Assembly: GCA_036365455.1 (NCBI GenBank)
Contig: JAWQUS010000003.1
Location: forward strand, 1,136,001-1,200,000
Direction: 5' to 3'
DNA: 64,000 nucleotides
From: Macrosoma leucophasiata
Taxonomy: Eukaryota; Arthropoda; Insecta; Lepidoptera; Hedylidae
The notes beneath the pieces were generated by a model that was not told where the DNA came from, searched no databases, and saw only the letters and a list, made by a program, of their open reading frames with translations. This document shows positions 52,069 to 62,484 of the stretch, piece by piece (positions within the stretch are counted from its first letter, which is position 1; each line of letters starts with the position of its first letter). The translations under genes and the position numbers were made by a program.

Positions 52069-52260
52069 CTACATATAATTTTTCAAACTTCTGTCAGACA
52101 AATGTCACCTCAGTCTGCCCGGGACCACGGAAGCTGAAAAGCGACCGAAACGTCGGGTTGATTTTAAAAATCATTTTAGTTTAATATACGCGAGATAAAT
52201 CCGTAAAAATAGTTTTATTTCAATGAGTGTAGCTCGCGAAAACCTAAGAACATATCATGT
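52069..52260 (+). repeat. 3' pseudo-LTR tail of the Penelope-like element
   Basis: Repeats 49440-49631, including the hammerhead-like motif (52121-52161) and the first codons of the ORF (ATGAGTGTAGCTCGCG at 52223), before running into the right target duplication. Confidence 0.9.
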
Positions 52261-52347
52261 TAGATTATATAAGTTGATCGATTATTACTCGTCTAGTTCT
52301 TAAGTATATTAAGTGTACTTTGTGATAATATCACCATGATCTTACTT

Positions 52348-52632
52348 ACTGGTGGTAGAGCTCCAGTGACGGAGCTCGCGGGCGTAGGCACCACCGCATT
52401 ACCTAATATACTTGCCGCTAAATGGTAGTGTTCAGCACTATCGTGTTCCGGTCAGGTGGTATATGTACGGCCCTGTAATTGCCGGCACAGAGGCATAACA
52501 CCTTAGGCCTCAGGAGTGGTAACGCATCTGCATTTTGACCTTGGTCTTTGTGTGGGTGTCTATAGGCTGCAGTCATCACTTAACATCAATGTGAACTGCA
52601 TGCATGTTTACCACTTCCATTACATAAAAAAA
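52348..52632 (+). mobile_element. family A SINE-like element, full length
   Basis: Complete copy 75 bp beyond the Penelope composite; one base inserted in GGTGGTATATGTACGG. Confidence 0.9.
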
Positions 52633-53063
52633 GATTATTAAAAAAGAAAATGTAAAACAAGTGAACCACAGCGGTTTTTTAATGTTTCGGTGTTTTGAAG
52701 GATGCCGAAGGGGGGAGGTTGAAGTGGGTTCAAAAGAGGGATGAGAGTATATTGACAAAGATGTAATCTATAGCGGATGTGAACGGCAAAGTCGCGGACA
52801 CGATCAAAGCGCCCGTAATTAGACCGGACGAAAACGAAATACTCAAAAAATCGGCCAAGTGCCAACGCGGGTAACACGCACAGTGAAGGTTTTCGTTGGT
52901 TTTAAGTGCCATACTCAACATTATTGAGATCCGTATTAATAGACGGGATAAGGTCATATCTGATTGGCTAAAGACAATTATTTAGCAATGATGAAACGTA
53001 ATCAATTATCAAATATGAATGTGCACTCACAAAACACACAGATACACACACACCCACTTTTTC
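52633..53063. other. unassigned stretch with a family H head
   Basis: AATCGGCCAAGTGCC, then GGTAACACGCACAGTGAAGG at 52850-52892 is a diverged family H start. No gene. Confidence 0.45.
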
Positions 53064-53064
53064 A

Positions 53065-53286
53065 CTGGTGGTAGAGTTCCCGTTCCAGAGAGGGCGTAGA
53101 CCAGTCCCGTTCATATAGTAATGTAATATTTATCACAGAGACATAGGTAAAAACTAAAGTCTCAGAGGTGGCAACGCATCAGCTATTTTGACCTCTGGTT
53201 TTTGTGTGGATGTCTATTGGCTGCAGTCAATACTTCACATCAATGTGAACTGCATACCTAGATGCCACCATCATTACATACAAAAC
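53065..53286 (+). mobile_element. family A, diverged sister-subfamily copy
   Basis: CACTGGTGGTAGAGTTCCCG, TATCACAGAGACATAGG, GAGGTGGCAACGCATC, CACATCAATGTGAACTGC. An internal deletion removes the CCGCTAAATGG block. Confidence 0.75.
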
Positions 53287-53329
53287 GCAAACACACACAT
53301 AAGAGTATCTTCTTTTTTCTTTTTATTTG

Positions 53330-53505
53330 ATACTAGTGGCCCGCACCGGCTTCGCACGGGTGCTATTTAGGTACTTACATAATATTGCAACTATAAATTG
53401 AGATGTATAATACGCTATCCTATCTAGTAAGTTGGATCAAACTGCACACGGTGTGCAAGTTTGATTAAAATCGGTTGAGTAGTTTAGAAGTCCATCGCGG
53501 ACAAA
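53330..53505 (+). repeat. family I-like interspersed repeat
   Basis: TACTAGTGGCCCGCACCGG, CTTCGCACGGGTGC, GTTTGATTAAAATCGGTTGAG, ACAAACGACG. Confidence 0.55.
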
Positions 53506-53507
53506 CG

Positions 53508-53660
53508 ACGACGATCCGGTTAGTCCAGCGGTGTGAGATGACCGTTTGATTCGAAGGGTCGCGGGTTCGATCCCCGCACCGGGACTAATTTTTGTATGGC
53601 CTACAGATATTTTTTTCGGGTCTGGGTGTTTGTGTTTGTGTTGTATGTGTACGGTCTCAG
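53508..53660 (+). mobile_element. family B tRNA-derived SINE, 3'-truncated
   Basis: GATCCGGTTAGTCCAGCGG, GGGTCGCGGGTTCGATCCC (intact B box), ACTAATTTTTGTATGGCC, GGGTCTGGGTGTTTG, stopping after TATGTGTACGG. Confidence 0.85.
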
Positions 53661-53775
53661 CACACGGCATAAAGATCCCAGAGCATGTCAAAAAAATGAT
53701 CTTAAGACCGTCACAAGGACTGAAATCTGCGTATTAACACGGGTCTTAATTTAAATAATAGCAATATATAGTGCC

Positions 53776-53868
53776 CATCAAGAAAATTAAATACAGCACA
53801 TCGCGTTTAGGAAAGGAACAATGGGCTAGTTTCGGCTTCGTACAGCATTATCTCTGCCGCACACTACC
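53776..53868 (+). repeat. fragment related to 17946-18165
   Basis: TTAGGAAAGGAACAATGGGC, GTTTCGGCTTCGTACAGC, TTATCTCTGCCGCACAC; cut off by the family A element that follows. Confidence 0.45.
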
Positions 53869-53871
53869 ATT

Positions 53872-54152
53872 TTTATGTTATGGAAGTGACAAACAAGCAT
53901 GCAGTTCATATTGATGTTAAGTGATGACTGCAGCCTATAGACAACCACAAAAAGACCAAGGTCGAAATGCAAGTGCGTTACCACTCGTGAGACCTAAGGT
54001 GTTATAGGTTATACCTCTGTGCCGGAAATTACAGGGCCGTACATTACCACCTGACCAGAAGACGATAGTGCTGAACACTACCATTTAGCGGCAAGTATAT
54101 TAGGTAATGCGGTGGTGCCTACGCCCGCTCCGTCACTTGAGCTCTACCACCT
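53872..54152 (-). mobile_element. family A SINE-like element, near full length
   Basis: From TTTTTATGTTATGGAAGTG to GAGCTCTACCACCTG. It has a small duplication in GGTGTTATAGGTTATACC and lost a few bases in the GCCCGCGAGCTCC word. Confidence 0.88.
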
Positions 54153-54599
54153 GCGCTTGAATACTGTCTTCTAATCTGCTAACAACCACTGTCTGGATTT
54201 GCTTCAAACTTATAAACAGACCTTGACCTGTATAGGCATGCAGGACATGTGGAATGTCCTAATATCCTATATGCCTATTCACTCGCTTTATGCCAGACAT
54301 GCGTATAATGTGAGATTCTGAATATTCCATCGAAATGGCGTCTACATTGTCTTGAGAGTACTTACCCTATCTCAATGGAGGTCACTTGCGGAGTTTTAGT
54401 TATGGTAGTTTCTTTTTACGGTGTATCACAACTACAGCTTTGGTGGAAAAACTTTAGAATAGAGATATCACCGTGAAAACGTAGTGGTCGGTTCTAAACT
54501 ATTCAGACGAAATTAGAAAGTAAAGGTCGGTCGATATCTTTGCCCAATTTTTACTTTTAAATTATGAACGGACAAACTAGCATAAAAGTCAGTAGATAT
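54153..54599. other. unassigned stretch
   Basis: No repeat or coding segment recognised. Confidence 0.45.
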
Positions 54600-54999
54600 T
54601 GTATAAACATCTGCATAAAAACCAGAGATCTAAGTTAATACCTCTGTGCCAGAAATATCAGGAGCGCGTACATTACCACCTGACCGGAACACGAAACAAC
54701 AACTTTACTGGTGGTAGAGCTCTGGTGACGGAGCTCGCGGGCGTAGGCACCACCGCATTACCTAATATACTTGCCGCTAAATGGCAGTGTTCAGCACTAT
54801 CGTGTTCCGGTCAGGTGGTAATGTACGGCCCTGTAATTTCCGGCACAGAGGTATAACACCTTAGGCCTCACGAGTGGTAACGCTTCTTCATTTCGACCTT
54901 GGTCTTTTTGTGGGCGTCTATAGGCTGCAGTTATCACTTAACATCAATGTGAACTGCATGCTCGTTTGCCACTCCCATAAAAAAAAAAGAAAAAAAAAA
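54600..54999 (+). mobile_element. family A compound: inverted middle piece followed by a full copy
   Basis: 54600-54694 is a minus-strand middle piece (CATCTGCATAAAAACCAGAG to CACCTGACCGGAACACG). Twelve bases later a complete plus-strand copy starts (ACTGGTGGTAGAGCTCTGG at 54707) and ends in a long A-rich tail near 54999. Confidence 0.82.
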
Positions 55000-55032
55000 C
55001 GAATGAACATTATAAGGCTGAGTAAGTATTCA

Positions 55033-55120
55033 TTTTTTTTTAAATATAATGAAGTTGGCAAACAAGCATGCAGTTAAGTGATGACTGCAGCCTATAGACA
55101 CCCACACAAAGACCAGAAGT
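55033..55120 (-). mobile_element. family A 3' fragment
   Basis: TTGGCAAACAAGCATGCAG, then GTGATGACTGCAGCC and CACAAAGACCAGAAG; about 18 bp of CACATTGATG-type sequence is deleted. Confidence 0.8.
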
Positions 55121-55144
55121 TTTGTGTGTGTATACATTCCTTTG

Positions 55145-55310
55145 CAGGGTGCCGGTATCTATAAATTGAATTGTGATTGTGGACTTTAACATAGTCGAAT
55201 TAGTCTGCCACGGGACCTGGAAAGCGACCGCAACGTCGGCTATGTGAAGAAGTTGGGAGTAGTGGTATATCTACGCGAGAAAATCCGCAAATATGATTCC
55301 TACATTCCTA
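55145..55310 (+). pseudogene. decayed Penelope-like remnant: GIY-YIG start plus pseudo-LTR motif
   Basis: GGTGCCGGTATCTATAAATTG continues as codons for GIYKLNCDCGL, matching residues 688-698 of the complete element at 49.6 kb. The sequence then jumps to CTGCCACGGGACCTGGAAAG and CGACCGCAACGTCGGC, the degenerate pseudo-LTR motif, and on to ATATCTACGCGAGAAAATCC, which matches the intact element's tail. About 340 bp of endonuclease coding sequence has been deleted. Confidence 0.75.
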
Positions 55311-55337
55311 CAAAATAAAATAAGACTGTCAAATATA

Positions 55338-55851
55338 AATACGTTGAGAATAAAACCGGACAAGTGCGAGTTCGACGTGCGTGGTGAGGGTTCCCTTCAT
55401 ACTTCTTATAGGTTTTCCAGTAATCTATAGGCAAAGAACTAATTTCCACATTTTTTTCAAAATTTTAAGTTCAGTAGTTTCGGAGATAGGGGGAGGAGGA
55501 TGGTCAATTTTCGTCGTTTTTCTTAAATAACTTCAAATTTGTTTATGCAAAAATTAAAAAAATATATATCTGACATGCTGAGAACAAACTTTTTCATTTG
55601 AACACGACACAGTTTACGATTATTTTTTTTTAATTTTCTGATTTACCCCCCGAAAAATTAAAATTTATTATTTTACTTGACGTGTTCATCTTTGGTTCAC
55701 CAATTTACATATATTCTTCAAATTTCAACTCAATCGGTTGAGTAGTTTCGGAGCAAATTGGCTGTGACAGACGGACAGACAGACAGACAGACAGACGCAC
55801 GAGTGATCCTATAAGGGTTCCTTTTTTCATTTTAAGGTACGGAACCCTAAA
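55338..55851 (+). repeat. family H interspersed repeat, full length
   Basis: Starts AAAACCGGACAAGTGCGAG, has GAGTAGTTTCGGAGCAAATTGG near the end, a GACAGACAGACAGACAGACG tract, CACGAGTGATCC, AAGGGTTCC and GGTACGGAACCCTAAAAA. The ends GGGTTCC and GGAACCC can pair. Confidence 0.75.
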
Positions 55852-56304
55852 AACAGCCACAAAATACAGTACACGTGAACGACACTTAAAATTAAACCGC
55901 GGTTTGGTTCGAAGCGTCTGAAATATAAATAGGTTTATACATTTAATAAGAGCACTTGCGAAAATTCAGCTTATTAAATGAAATTTCAGATCCGTTGGAA
56001 TTGTGCTATTCGTCATCATTGCTGCTATAGCAGAAAGACGCCCACTGCTGGACAAAATCCTACCCAAAATTTGTTCACAACAGGGTTGTTGGTGGCCATA
56101 ATCGGCAGGAGCATAACTGGCGATCGCAGTGGCGGTAGTTTTTTCGCAGGTTGCTGCTGCCCATTCTCACGCCAATCTCCTAACGGTATAGGCACATAAA
56201 ATCAAATATCTAAATATCGATTCAAAAACTTATAAAACAAAATTTGATTTGAGATGTATCTCTAAATTCAGTCCGAACGGAATTACAGGGGCTTAAAGCT
56301 TATC
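55852..56304. other. mostly unassigned; contains a family K copy
   Basis: Family K words AAAGACGCCCACTGCTGGAC lie at about 56030-56053 after CGTCATCATTGCTGC. Nothing else recognised. Confidence 0.45.
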
Positions 56305-56475
56305 TTATATATAAAAATCAATTGCTGTTCGTTAGTCTCGCTAAAACTCGAGAACGTCTGTGCCGATTTGGATAATTTTCGTTTTGAATGATTTTTGGAA
56401 GTCCAGGGAAGGTTTAAAAGGTAAGAAAATATGAAGAAATTGAAGGGGAATAGTAAAAACACAATTTCATTTTCC
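56305..56475 (+). mobile_element. Helitron-like 5' end (tentative), second copy
   Basis: TTATATATAAAAATCAATTG, GTTCGTTAGTCTCGCTAAAA, CTCGAGAACGTCTG, GGAAGTCCAGGGAAGG, AAAAGGTAAGAAAATATG. Same order as 16480-16645. Confidence 0.5.
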
Positions 56476-57183
56476 CATACAAATAGTCCATTTCATCCAA
56501 CCTTTGACACATTATTGCATTCTGAGGCAATATGAAGTTTGCCGGGTCAGGTCTAGTCTAATATAAAATATGCTAAATATACCTTCACTCCATACGACAC
56601 AATTATCATAAATTTAACAGGCCACTGACCTACCTTTGTTTTCCCAACAAATCAAGCGTTATTCCCAATTTCACATTCTGATTCAGGATCAATCTCAATA
56701 ATCAAGACCATTAGCATAAACAATGCCGCATTGCGCGTGACACATTCTAAAACCGTCTTACTTGCTATACGCAAAGAGTTGAAATTTCGTGTGATGTTTC
56801 TATCCAAAATCGAATAATGCAGTGATACGGATCACGCGGGACGCTAATCGAAGCGGCGATAGACGGGTACATCAATTATTGTGGACGCGACCGCTAAATA
56901 ACTCGCCCAAAGTTTGTACATTTTAAAAACTGGTAAAAATCTAAAACTGGTGTAGGTCATTGAATTATGAGTACCTACTAAAATACTAGACAGGACACTC
57001 GGTAGCACGGTTCCAGTTTCCAGAAGTCAATTTACCGCACCTTCACCACACCGCGGACACTCTGCCAAAGCTTGGTGGTTACATATTTGGTCTCTATTAC
57101 ACAGACATCAATCAGTGACGTGTATTTACACGTGCACCTGCGTGCGTAGCACGTACAAAATACCAACCGTAAGAGGGGAGGAG
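56476..57183. other. unassigned stretch
   Basis: The only shared word is TTACACAGACATCAATCAG with GACGTGTATTTACACG (57099-57140), also at 19.8 kb. Confidence 0.4.
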
Positions 57184-57283
57184 AACACGATAGTGCTGAA
57201 CACTACCATTTACCGGCAAGTATATTAGATAATGCGGTGGTGCCTTTGCCCGCGAGCTCCGTCACTGGAGCTCTACCACCAGT
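57184..57283 (-). mobile_element. family A head fragment
   Basis: AACACGATAGTGCTGAACAC to GAGCTCTACCACCAGT; the 3' two thirds are missing. Confidence 0.85.
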
Positions 57284-57359
57284 AAAAGTAAAAAGTACTG
57301 GTCGTCTGCCACTGAAGATTTCCAAATCTCAACCATGTAAAACCCAGCAATGCGGAGAA

Positions 57360-57475
57360 CGTGCGAAAGCCCAAGCAGAGTAATGAAATTGTGCGGAATG
57401 CCGGACACCGGGCGGCCGTTAGCTAGAAATTGCTCTCGCACTTTGCACGCACACGGCCGATTGTGTCATTAGACA
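57360..57475 (+). repeat. dispersed repeat, also at 58030-58130
   Basis: GTAATGAAATTGTGCGGAATGCCG and CGCACTTTGCACGCA correspond to GTAATGAAATTATGCGAAATACCG and CACACTTTGTACGCA at 58050-58120. Family not recognised. Confidence 0.5.
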
Positions 57476-57630
57476 TTTTTTTAAAAGGTTTGATTGTTAT
57501 CCGTAGTGGCATCTGTTTCAAACATACCTACTAAAATAAAACTGATCACGTATCTAAATGAATTGACCATTTCTGACATCTTTTGTTAGGGGCCGACTAC
57601 AGCTCAAACAAAAGGGCTTTGTATATTTAT

Positions 57631-57908
57631 TAGTGGTAGAGTTCCAAGCGTAGGACTCAAGGGTGTAAGCACCACCGCATTACCCAATCTATCTGCCGCC
57701 TAATGGTAGTGTTTAGCACTACCGTGTTCCGGTTAGGTGGTAATGTATGGCCCAGTAATCACTATCGCAGAGACATATCTTAGGTTTCTGGGGTGGCAAC
57801 GCATTTGCATTTTGACTGCATCTGGTTTTTGTGTAGGCGTCTACAGGCATCACTTAACATCTATGTGAACTGCATAATTGTTTGTCAGATTAATTACATA
57901 AAAAAATA
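57631..57908 (+). mobile_element. family A, sister-subfamily copy, full length
   Basis: ATTAGTGGTAGAGTTCCAAG, GCACCACCGCATTACCC, GCCTAATGGTAGTGTTTAGC, CACTATCGCAGAGACATA, GGGGTGGCAACGCATTTGC, ATTACATAAAAAAAT. Confidence 0.82.
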
Positions 57909-58496
57909 TCACCATTACCGTCTAATTATTTATTTATTACTATTTAATCGAAAAATGGCATGGTTTTGTTATAGATGAGTAGAAAGAAAATTTGAGATGT
58001 CACAATCTCAATGTAATTGATCTACGTGCTTAGGATCGGATAGTGCGGTGTAATGAAATTATGCGAAATACCGCAATGTGCGGGTGCTTGTTCGGAATTA
58101 CACTCACACTTTGTACGCAATTCTTGAGGCGATTCTATTGATTGGCGCTGTCGTGTTATCGAATGATATTCGATTTCTCGTCAATGTATTGTTACCTAGA
58201 CTGGGTAATTAATTACAAATCCCAGCAGCTATAGATATAATAATTATCTCACTGTTATTTTCGAACTCAGCCACAAAATAAAGAATAGTATCTCCAGTCC
58301 TCAGATTAGATTCGTAAAGATTCATATGGTTTCCGAAGCACTACTACACTGATTACTCTTCTTTCAATCGCCACTAATTGATTTGGTATTGGAAATCATT
58401 GGTTTCTTATATACCCTTGATTAAGACTCGGGATGATTGGAAATAAAAATGAAGATAGATCGAGATGAATTGTTCTACCTATATTTTTACTAGTTT
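57909..58496. other. unassigned stretch
   Basis: Holds the second member of the 57.4-kb repeat; otherwise nothing recognised. Confidence 0.4.
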
Positions 58497-58764
58497 CTTT
58501 TTATGTAATGGAAGTGGCAAACAAGCATGCAGTTCACATTGATGTTAAGTGATGACTGCAGCCTATAGACACCCACACAAAGACCAAGGTCAAAATGGAG
58601 ATGCGTTACCACTCCTGAGGCCTAAGGTGTTATGCCTCTGTGCCGGAAATTACAGGGCCGTACATTACCACCTGACCGGAACACTACCATTAGGCGGCAG
58701 ATAGATTGGGTAATGCGGTGGTGCCTACGCCCGCAAGCTCCGTCACTGGAGCTCTACCACCAGT
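58497..58764 (-). mobile_element. family A SINE-like element with small deletion
   Basis: Poly(T) side TTTTTATGTAATGGAAGTGG to GAGCTCTACCACCAGT. CGGAACACTACC shows loss of about 18 bp (the CGATAGTGCTGAACAC stretch). Confidence 0.88.
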
Positions 58765-58914
58765 AAAAATGTAGTTAGTTACTTATACTTTGATAACACG
58801 TTTTTTTACGAAGTTCTATTTATCCACCACAATAATAATTGTCGATGTAGAGTTTATAGCTCACAAAATATAACTTCCCGCTTTCATTTCATCGTAGGGA
58901 TAGTTAGGCGCATA

Positions 58915-59145
58915 TATATTACTAGCGGTTGCCCGCGGCTCCACCCGCGTGTAGGTCGCTTTTCGCGTAACCTGTGGAAACTCATCAAATCATCCCATGG
59001 CATCCCACAGAAACATTTATCGGGATATCCAAGTTACCCTCTATGTGTACCAAATTTCATGAAAATCGGTTGAGCAGTTTTTGCGTGAAGGAGTAACAAA
59101 CAAACATACAAACTTTTGCATTTATAATTTTGTATGAAAATATGA
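58915..59145 (+). repeat. family I interspersed repeat
   Basis: ATTACTAGCGGTTGCCCGCGG, CTCCACCCGCGTGTAGG, CCAAATTTCATGAAAATCGG, GAGCAGTTTTTGCGTGAAGG, ending TTATAATTTTGTATG. Confidence 0.65.
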
Positions 59146-59543
59146 ATAAGTATGATGTATCTCACTTAATCCAATACGAACATATTCACGATGATCTTAA
59201 CATTTTTTAAAATTACGATTGTGGCAATCAACCTTGCAGCACAGTATAGATACAAACAGTATGGAAACTAAGCCCATTTTATAAAATATTTACCTACACT
59301 CCATTGAAGCAACAGGGATGTCACTAATTTTTTTAAATAATGATGTTATTATTTTAGCATTTACTGACGTTTACTCAATCGTATTGGAATGTTGACTATT
59401 TTTTTTATTGGTTACCCTGTAATAGTATTGGATAAATAAATACTATTTGTCTTTGAAACATATAGTCAATAAGTACTTAAAAGTTGTTAAGATATAACGA
59501 TTCAAAATGTTGCGAATAGTGAAATGACTCATATCGGCCTAAA
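59146..59543. other. unassigned stretch
   Basis: GTAATAGTATTGGATAAATAAATAC at about 59419-59443 resembles a LINE 3' end. No coding remnant. Confidence 0.35.
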
Positions 59544-59764
59544 CGACCCGGTTAGTCCAGCGGTGCGAAACCACCGTTTGATTCGAAGGGTCGCGGGTTC
59601 GATCCCCGCACCGGAACAAATATTTGTATGGCCTACAGATATTTGTTTCGGGTCTGGGTGTTTGTGTATGTGCTGTATGTGTACAACGGCACCCACGACA
59701 CAGGTTTATATTATACCTAACTACTGTGGGACTGTGAGTGTAAGCGTATTTTATTTTTTTATTT
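59544..59764 (+). mobile_element. family B tRNA-derived SINE, full length
   Basis: GACCCGGTTAGTCCAGCGG, GGGTCGCGGGTTCGATCCCC, ACAAATATTTGTATGGCC, ACGGCACCCACGACACAGG, GTAAGCGTATTTTATTTTTT. This is the best-preserved family B copy, with intact A- and B-box regions. Confidence 0.9.
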
Positions 59765-59937
59765 TTATATAAAATTGCAGCACGTTATGACGTCACACCG
59801 CGGTAAAACAGTTTACAAATAATAATATGTAGTCTATGTAGATAATCTTATGGTGTTGATTAATACTGCAACGAGTTGTCCAGACCGGGCGAGTTTCTCT
59901 TCCCCTCACCCACTTGGGTAAGCAGGATAATAAATAG

Positions 59938-60175
59938 CTGCCTCGACGAACTTCGTGTCGCCTTAGAGGTATAAATAAACAAATTAACTGTCCAAAAATC
60001 GAAAAAAATAAATGGTGAGAATCATCCTTACCATTTAAGGATATCAAAAAAGACTACAACCGATTCTCATACACACAAAATTTCATAATGATCGGTCTAG
60101 CCGCTGCGGAGGAGTATTGTTACAAACACTGTCACACGAGATTTTTTTAAATATGTTAGATATTATAACAATACA
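59938..60175 (+). repeat. family I-like repeat, relative of 13440-13752
   Basis: GCTGCCTCGACGAACTTCG, CACAAAATTTCATAATGATCG, GGTCTAGCCGCTGCGGAGG, ending ATGTTAGATA. Confidence 0.6.
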
Positions 60176-60462
60176 TTATTTTTGCCTTTCAAAATCATCA
60201 GGAAGTTTAAAAAACGAATAGCTCCGGTTTTGATGATGCAGAGTTCACAGTCGTATATCACGCAATACGCTCGTGGCATCTTTAAAACACTCGTGGAAAC
60301 AAAAACAAATCACAACGTGACCGCTCGTCTCGACGCGACACTCGCTACAGTAGCACCGCGAGAACCGCTTAGAGGCCTCGTAGATGCGCATGTTTGTGTG
60401 CGTGTGCCGTTTCCAACGCTTTGTACGTAGTTTCCTCACTGTTCTATATTTACATTGTGCTT

Positions 60463-60994
60463 GCAGGATGGATGTTCAGTGATGAGTGCAGCCTATAGAC
60501 AGCTACATAAAAACCAGAGGTGTAAATGCAGATGCGATGCCACCCTCAGACCTCAGGTGTAATGTCTCTGTGATATTTATAACGGGCCCATACGATCTTA
60601 TTGCAGAATTTGTCTGTTATGTTATTGTTGAGTCTCATACGTCGGATTTTTACCATACGTGAAGATTTTTCATTTAATTTTAAAAGAAGATTTTATTTTT
60701 AAATTGGTATTCATTAATACCTATTGGAGTATTATTTTAAGTAATTCACTATAGGTAGCTTGAAACCCGACAGTGCAAAAGTGTCCTTGTAGACCAATTT
60801 GAAATAAATTATTTGAATTTTGAACTTTTCTTTTCTTCACCGATTACGGGGCCATTCATTACCCAATAACTAGAACACGAAAGTTGTTACTGTAAGTGTT
60901 ACTGTAAGATGACCAGATTACCACCACTATCATTTGAAGGCTGATGCGTTGGTGCCTATGTCCTCAATCTCCGACATTGGAATTCTACCAGTTA
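60463..60994 (-). mobile_element. family A copy split by a 250-bp insertion
   Basis: The 3' half lies at 60463-60595 (AGTGATGAGTGCAGCC to GTCTCTGTGATATTTATAACGGG) and the head half at about 60848-60994 (GGGCCATTCATTACCC to GGAATTCTACCAG). The insert at 60596-60847 ends TTGAAATAAATTATTTGAATT, as some LINE 3' ends do. Confidence 0.6.
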
Positions 60995-61030
60995 AATAAC
61001 ATTTGACCTCAAAAACACTTTTTCTGGTTT

Positions 61031-61237
61031 TAGGCACCACCGCATTACCTAATATACTTGCCGCTAAATTGTAGTGTTCAGCACTATCGTGTTCCGGTCA
61101 GGTGGTAATGTACGTCCCTGTAATTTCCGCCACAGAGGCATAACACCATAGGCCTCACGAGTGGTAACGCATTTCCATTTTGACCTTGGTCTTTGTGTAA
61201 TCTCATGCTTGTTTGCAACTTCCAATACATTCAAAAA
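61031..61237 (+). mobile_element. family A, head missing, internal deletion
   Basis: GGCACCACCGCATTACC to TTGACCTTGGTCTTTGTG, then a jump to TCATGCTTGTTTGC and a short A-rich end. Confidence 0.82.
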
Positions 61238-61492
61238 CATACCAAATTGTATAGATATACAATAAACACCTCTGCCTACAACTTAGCGAGAATACACGTG
61301 TGAGATTGTTTTTTTTTTTAACGACCAATATTTTTGAACGAATACCATGACACGGTCATATTGTGACGTCAATAATGAAATTGGGTACTTGGTGCGTTTG
61401 ACGACGCGTTCCCACTCGCAATAAACGGAATAGAACGCTTCGTAGCGATCGATTCATGTAACAAAATGCTTGTCATCATAAACGGAAATCAC
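61238..61492. other. unassigned stretch
   Basis: No repeat or coding segment recognised. Confidence 0.4.
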
Positions 61493-61775
61493 TTTTTTAA
61501 TGTAATGGAAGCTGGCAAGCAATCATGCAGTTTACATTGAGGTTAAGTGATGACTGTAGCCTATGAGACCCACACGAAGACCAAGGTCAAAATGCAGATG
61601 AGTTACCACTCCTGAGGCCAAAGGTGTTATGCCTCTGTGCCAGGAATTACAGGGCCATACATCACCACCTGACCGGAACACGATAGTGCTGAACACTACC
61701 ATATAGCGGCAAGTAAATTAGGTAATTAAGTGGTGCCTACGCTCGCGAGCTCCGTCACTGGAGCTCTACCACCAG
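61493..61775 (-). mobile_element. family A SINE-like element, full length
   Basis: Complete from poly(T) to GAGCTCTACCACCAG at 61775, with a handful of substitutions. Confidence 0.88.
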
Positions 61776-61939
61776 AATAAGATCGCGAAAGCGGTTATTG
61801 GCCCTTAAACCGACCCAGCTGTTTACTTTTCTGATTTGTTTTTCGGCACATCTTCGGCTCTTCAAAATGTATTTATAGCGATGTTTTATGTGCAGCTATG
61901 GTCTCATAATCACTCGGACAAAAATCGGCTAACCCTATT

Positions 61940-61990
61940 AACATACACACACCCACACAAACGCACACACACACAAATATATATTTTTTA
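61940..61990. repeat. AC-rich microsatellite
   Basis: CACACACAC and CCACACAAACGC runs, ending in TATATAT. Confidence 0.7.
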
Positions 61991-62039
61991 ATTTTGTCCA
62001 CTTAGCTTTACCTAATCTTATTGTATTCTTTTATTACAA

Positions 62040-62260
62040 ACTAGCTGTGCCCGCAACTTTGTTTGCGTGGAATAGTGGCTTTGGGACTATAGGCAGCGCT
62101 TTTGGATATACATTTTGGTTAATTTTGGATCATAAACACTATTGGGTAGCTAAAAAAATCTATTTGCAGTAATGCTTCTCTGTACACGATATATATCGTG
62201 ACCGTGATCTAATAACTTTCGAAGCACACAGGCTGCTAGGATTGCGAAAAATTACTAATT
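62040..62260 (+). repeat. family I-like repeat
   Basis: ACTAGCTGTGCCCGCAACTT, TGTTTGCGTGGAATAGTGG, then a longer diverged body. A palindrome ACGATATATATCGT lies at about 62187-62200. Confidence 0.5.
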
Positions 62261-62484
62261 GTGTTTAAACGCGCATCCATCCTACGCTAAGCCGTATTTT
62301 TTCGTTATTCGAAAAGGCCATTTTAAACTTCTATGCATAATATTATTTTATAGAAAATTATTATAAACTTTTATAAACTTTCAGTCAATTTTTAAAGATA
62401 AAAGTTAGATCTATGCATAATATAAGCACTCCGTAAGAGCCGGCAGAAGAGAAAAATTTAATATTAACGTTGTGCTTTTTTACC

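Larger units (their letters stand above)
47037..52260 (+). mobile_element. Penelope-like element composite (inverted + direct partial + complete copy)
   Basis: The 12-mer TAGATTATATAA occurs directly outside both ends (47025-47036 and 52261-52272), so the 5.2-kb block behaves as one insertion. It has three parts. (1) A 5'-truncated copy on the minus strand (47037-48312). (2) A 5'-truncated copy on the plus strand (from 48314). (3) A complete copy whose ORF starts at 49594. Parts 1 and 2 form an inverted repeat of about 1,276 bp per arm with a 6-base centre. Part 2 (48314-49635) repeats directly at 50943-52264, forming a pseudo-LTR of about 1,322 bp as is usual for Penelope-like elements. The encoded proteins of the three copies are identical, so the insertion is recent or the copies are kept uniform. 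An assembly artefact at a large palindrome is the main alternative. Confidence 0.93.
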
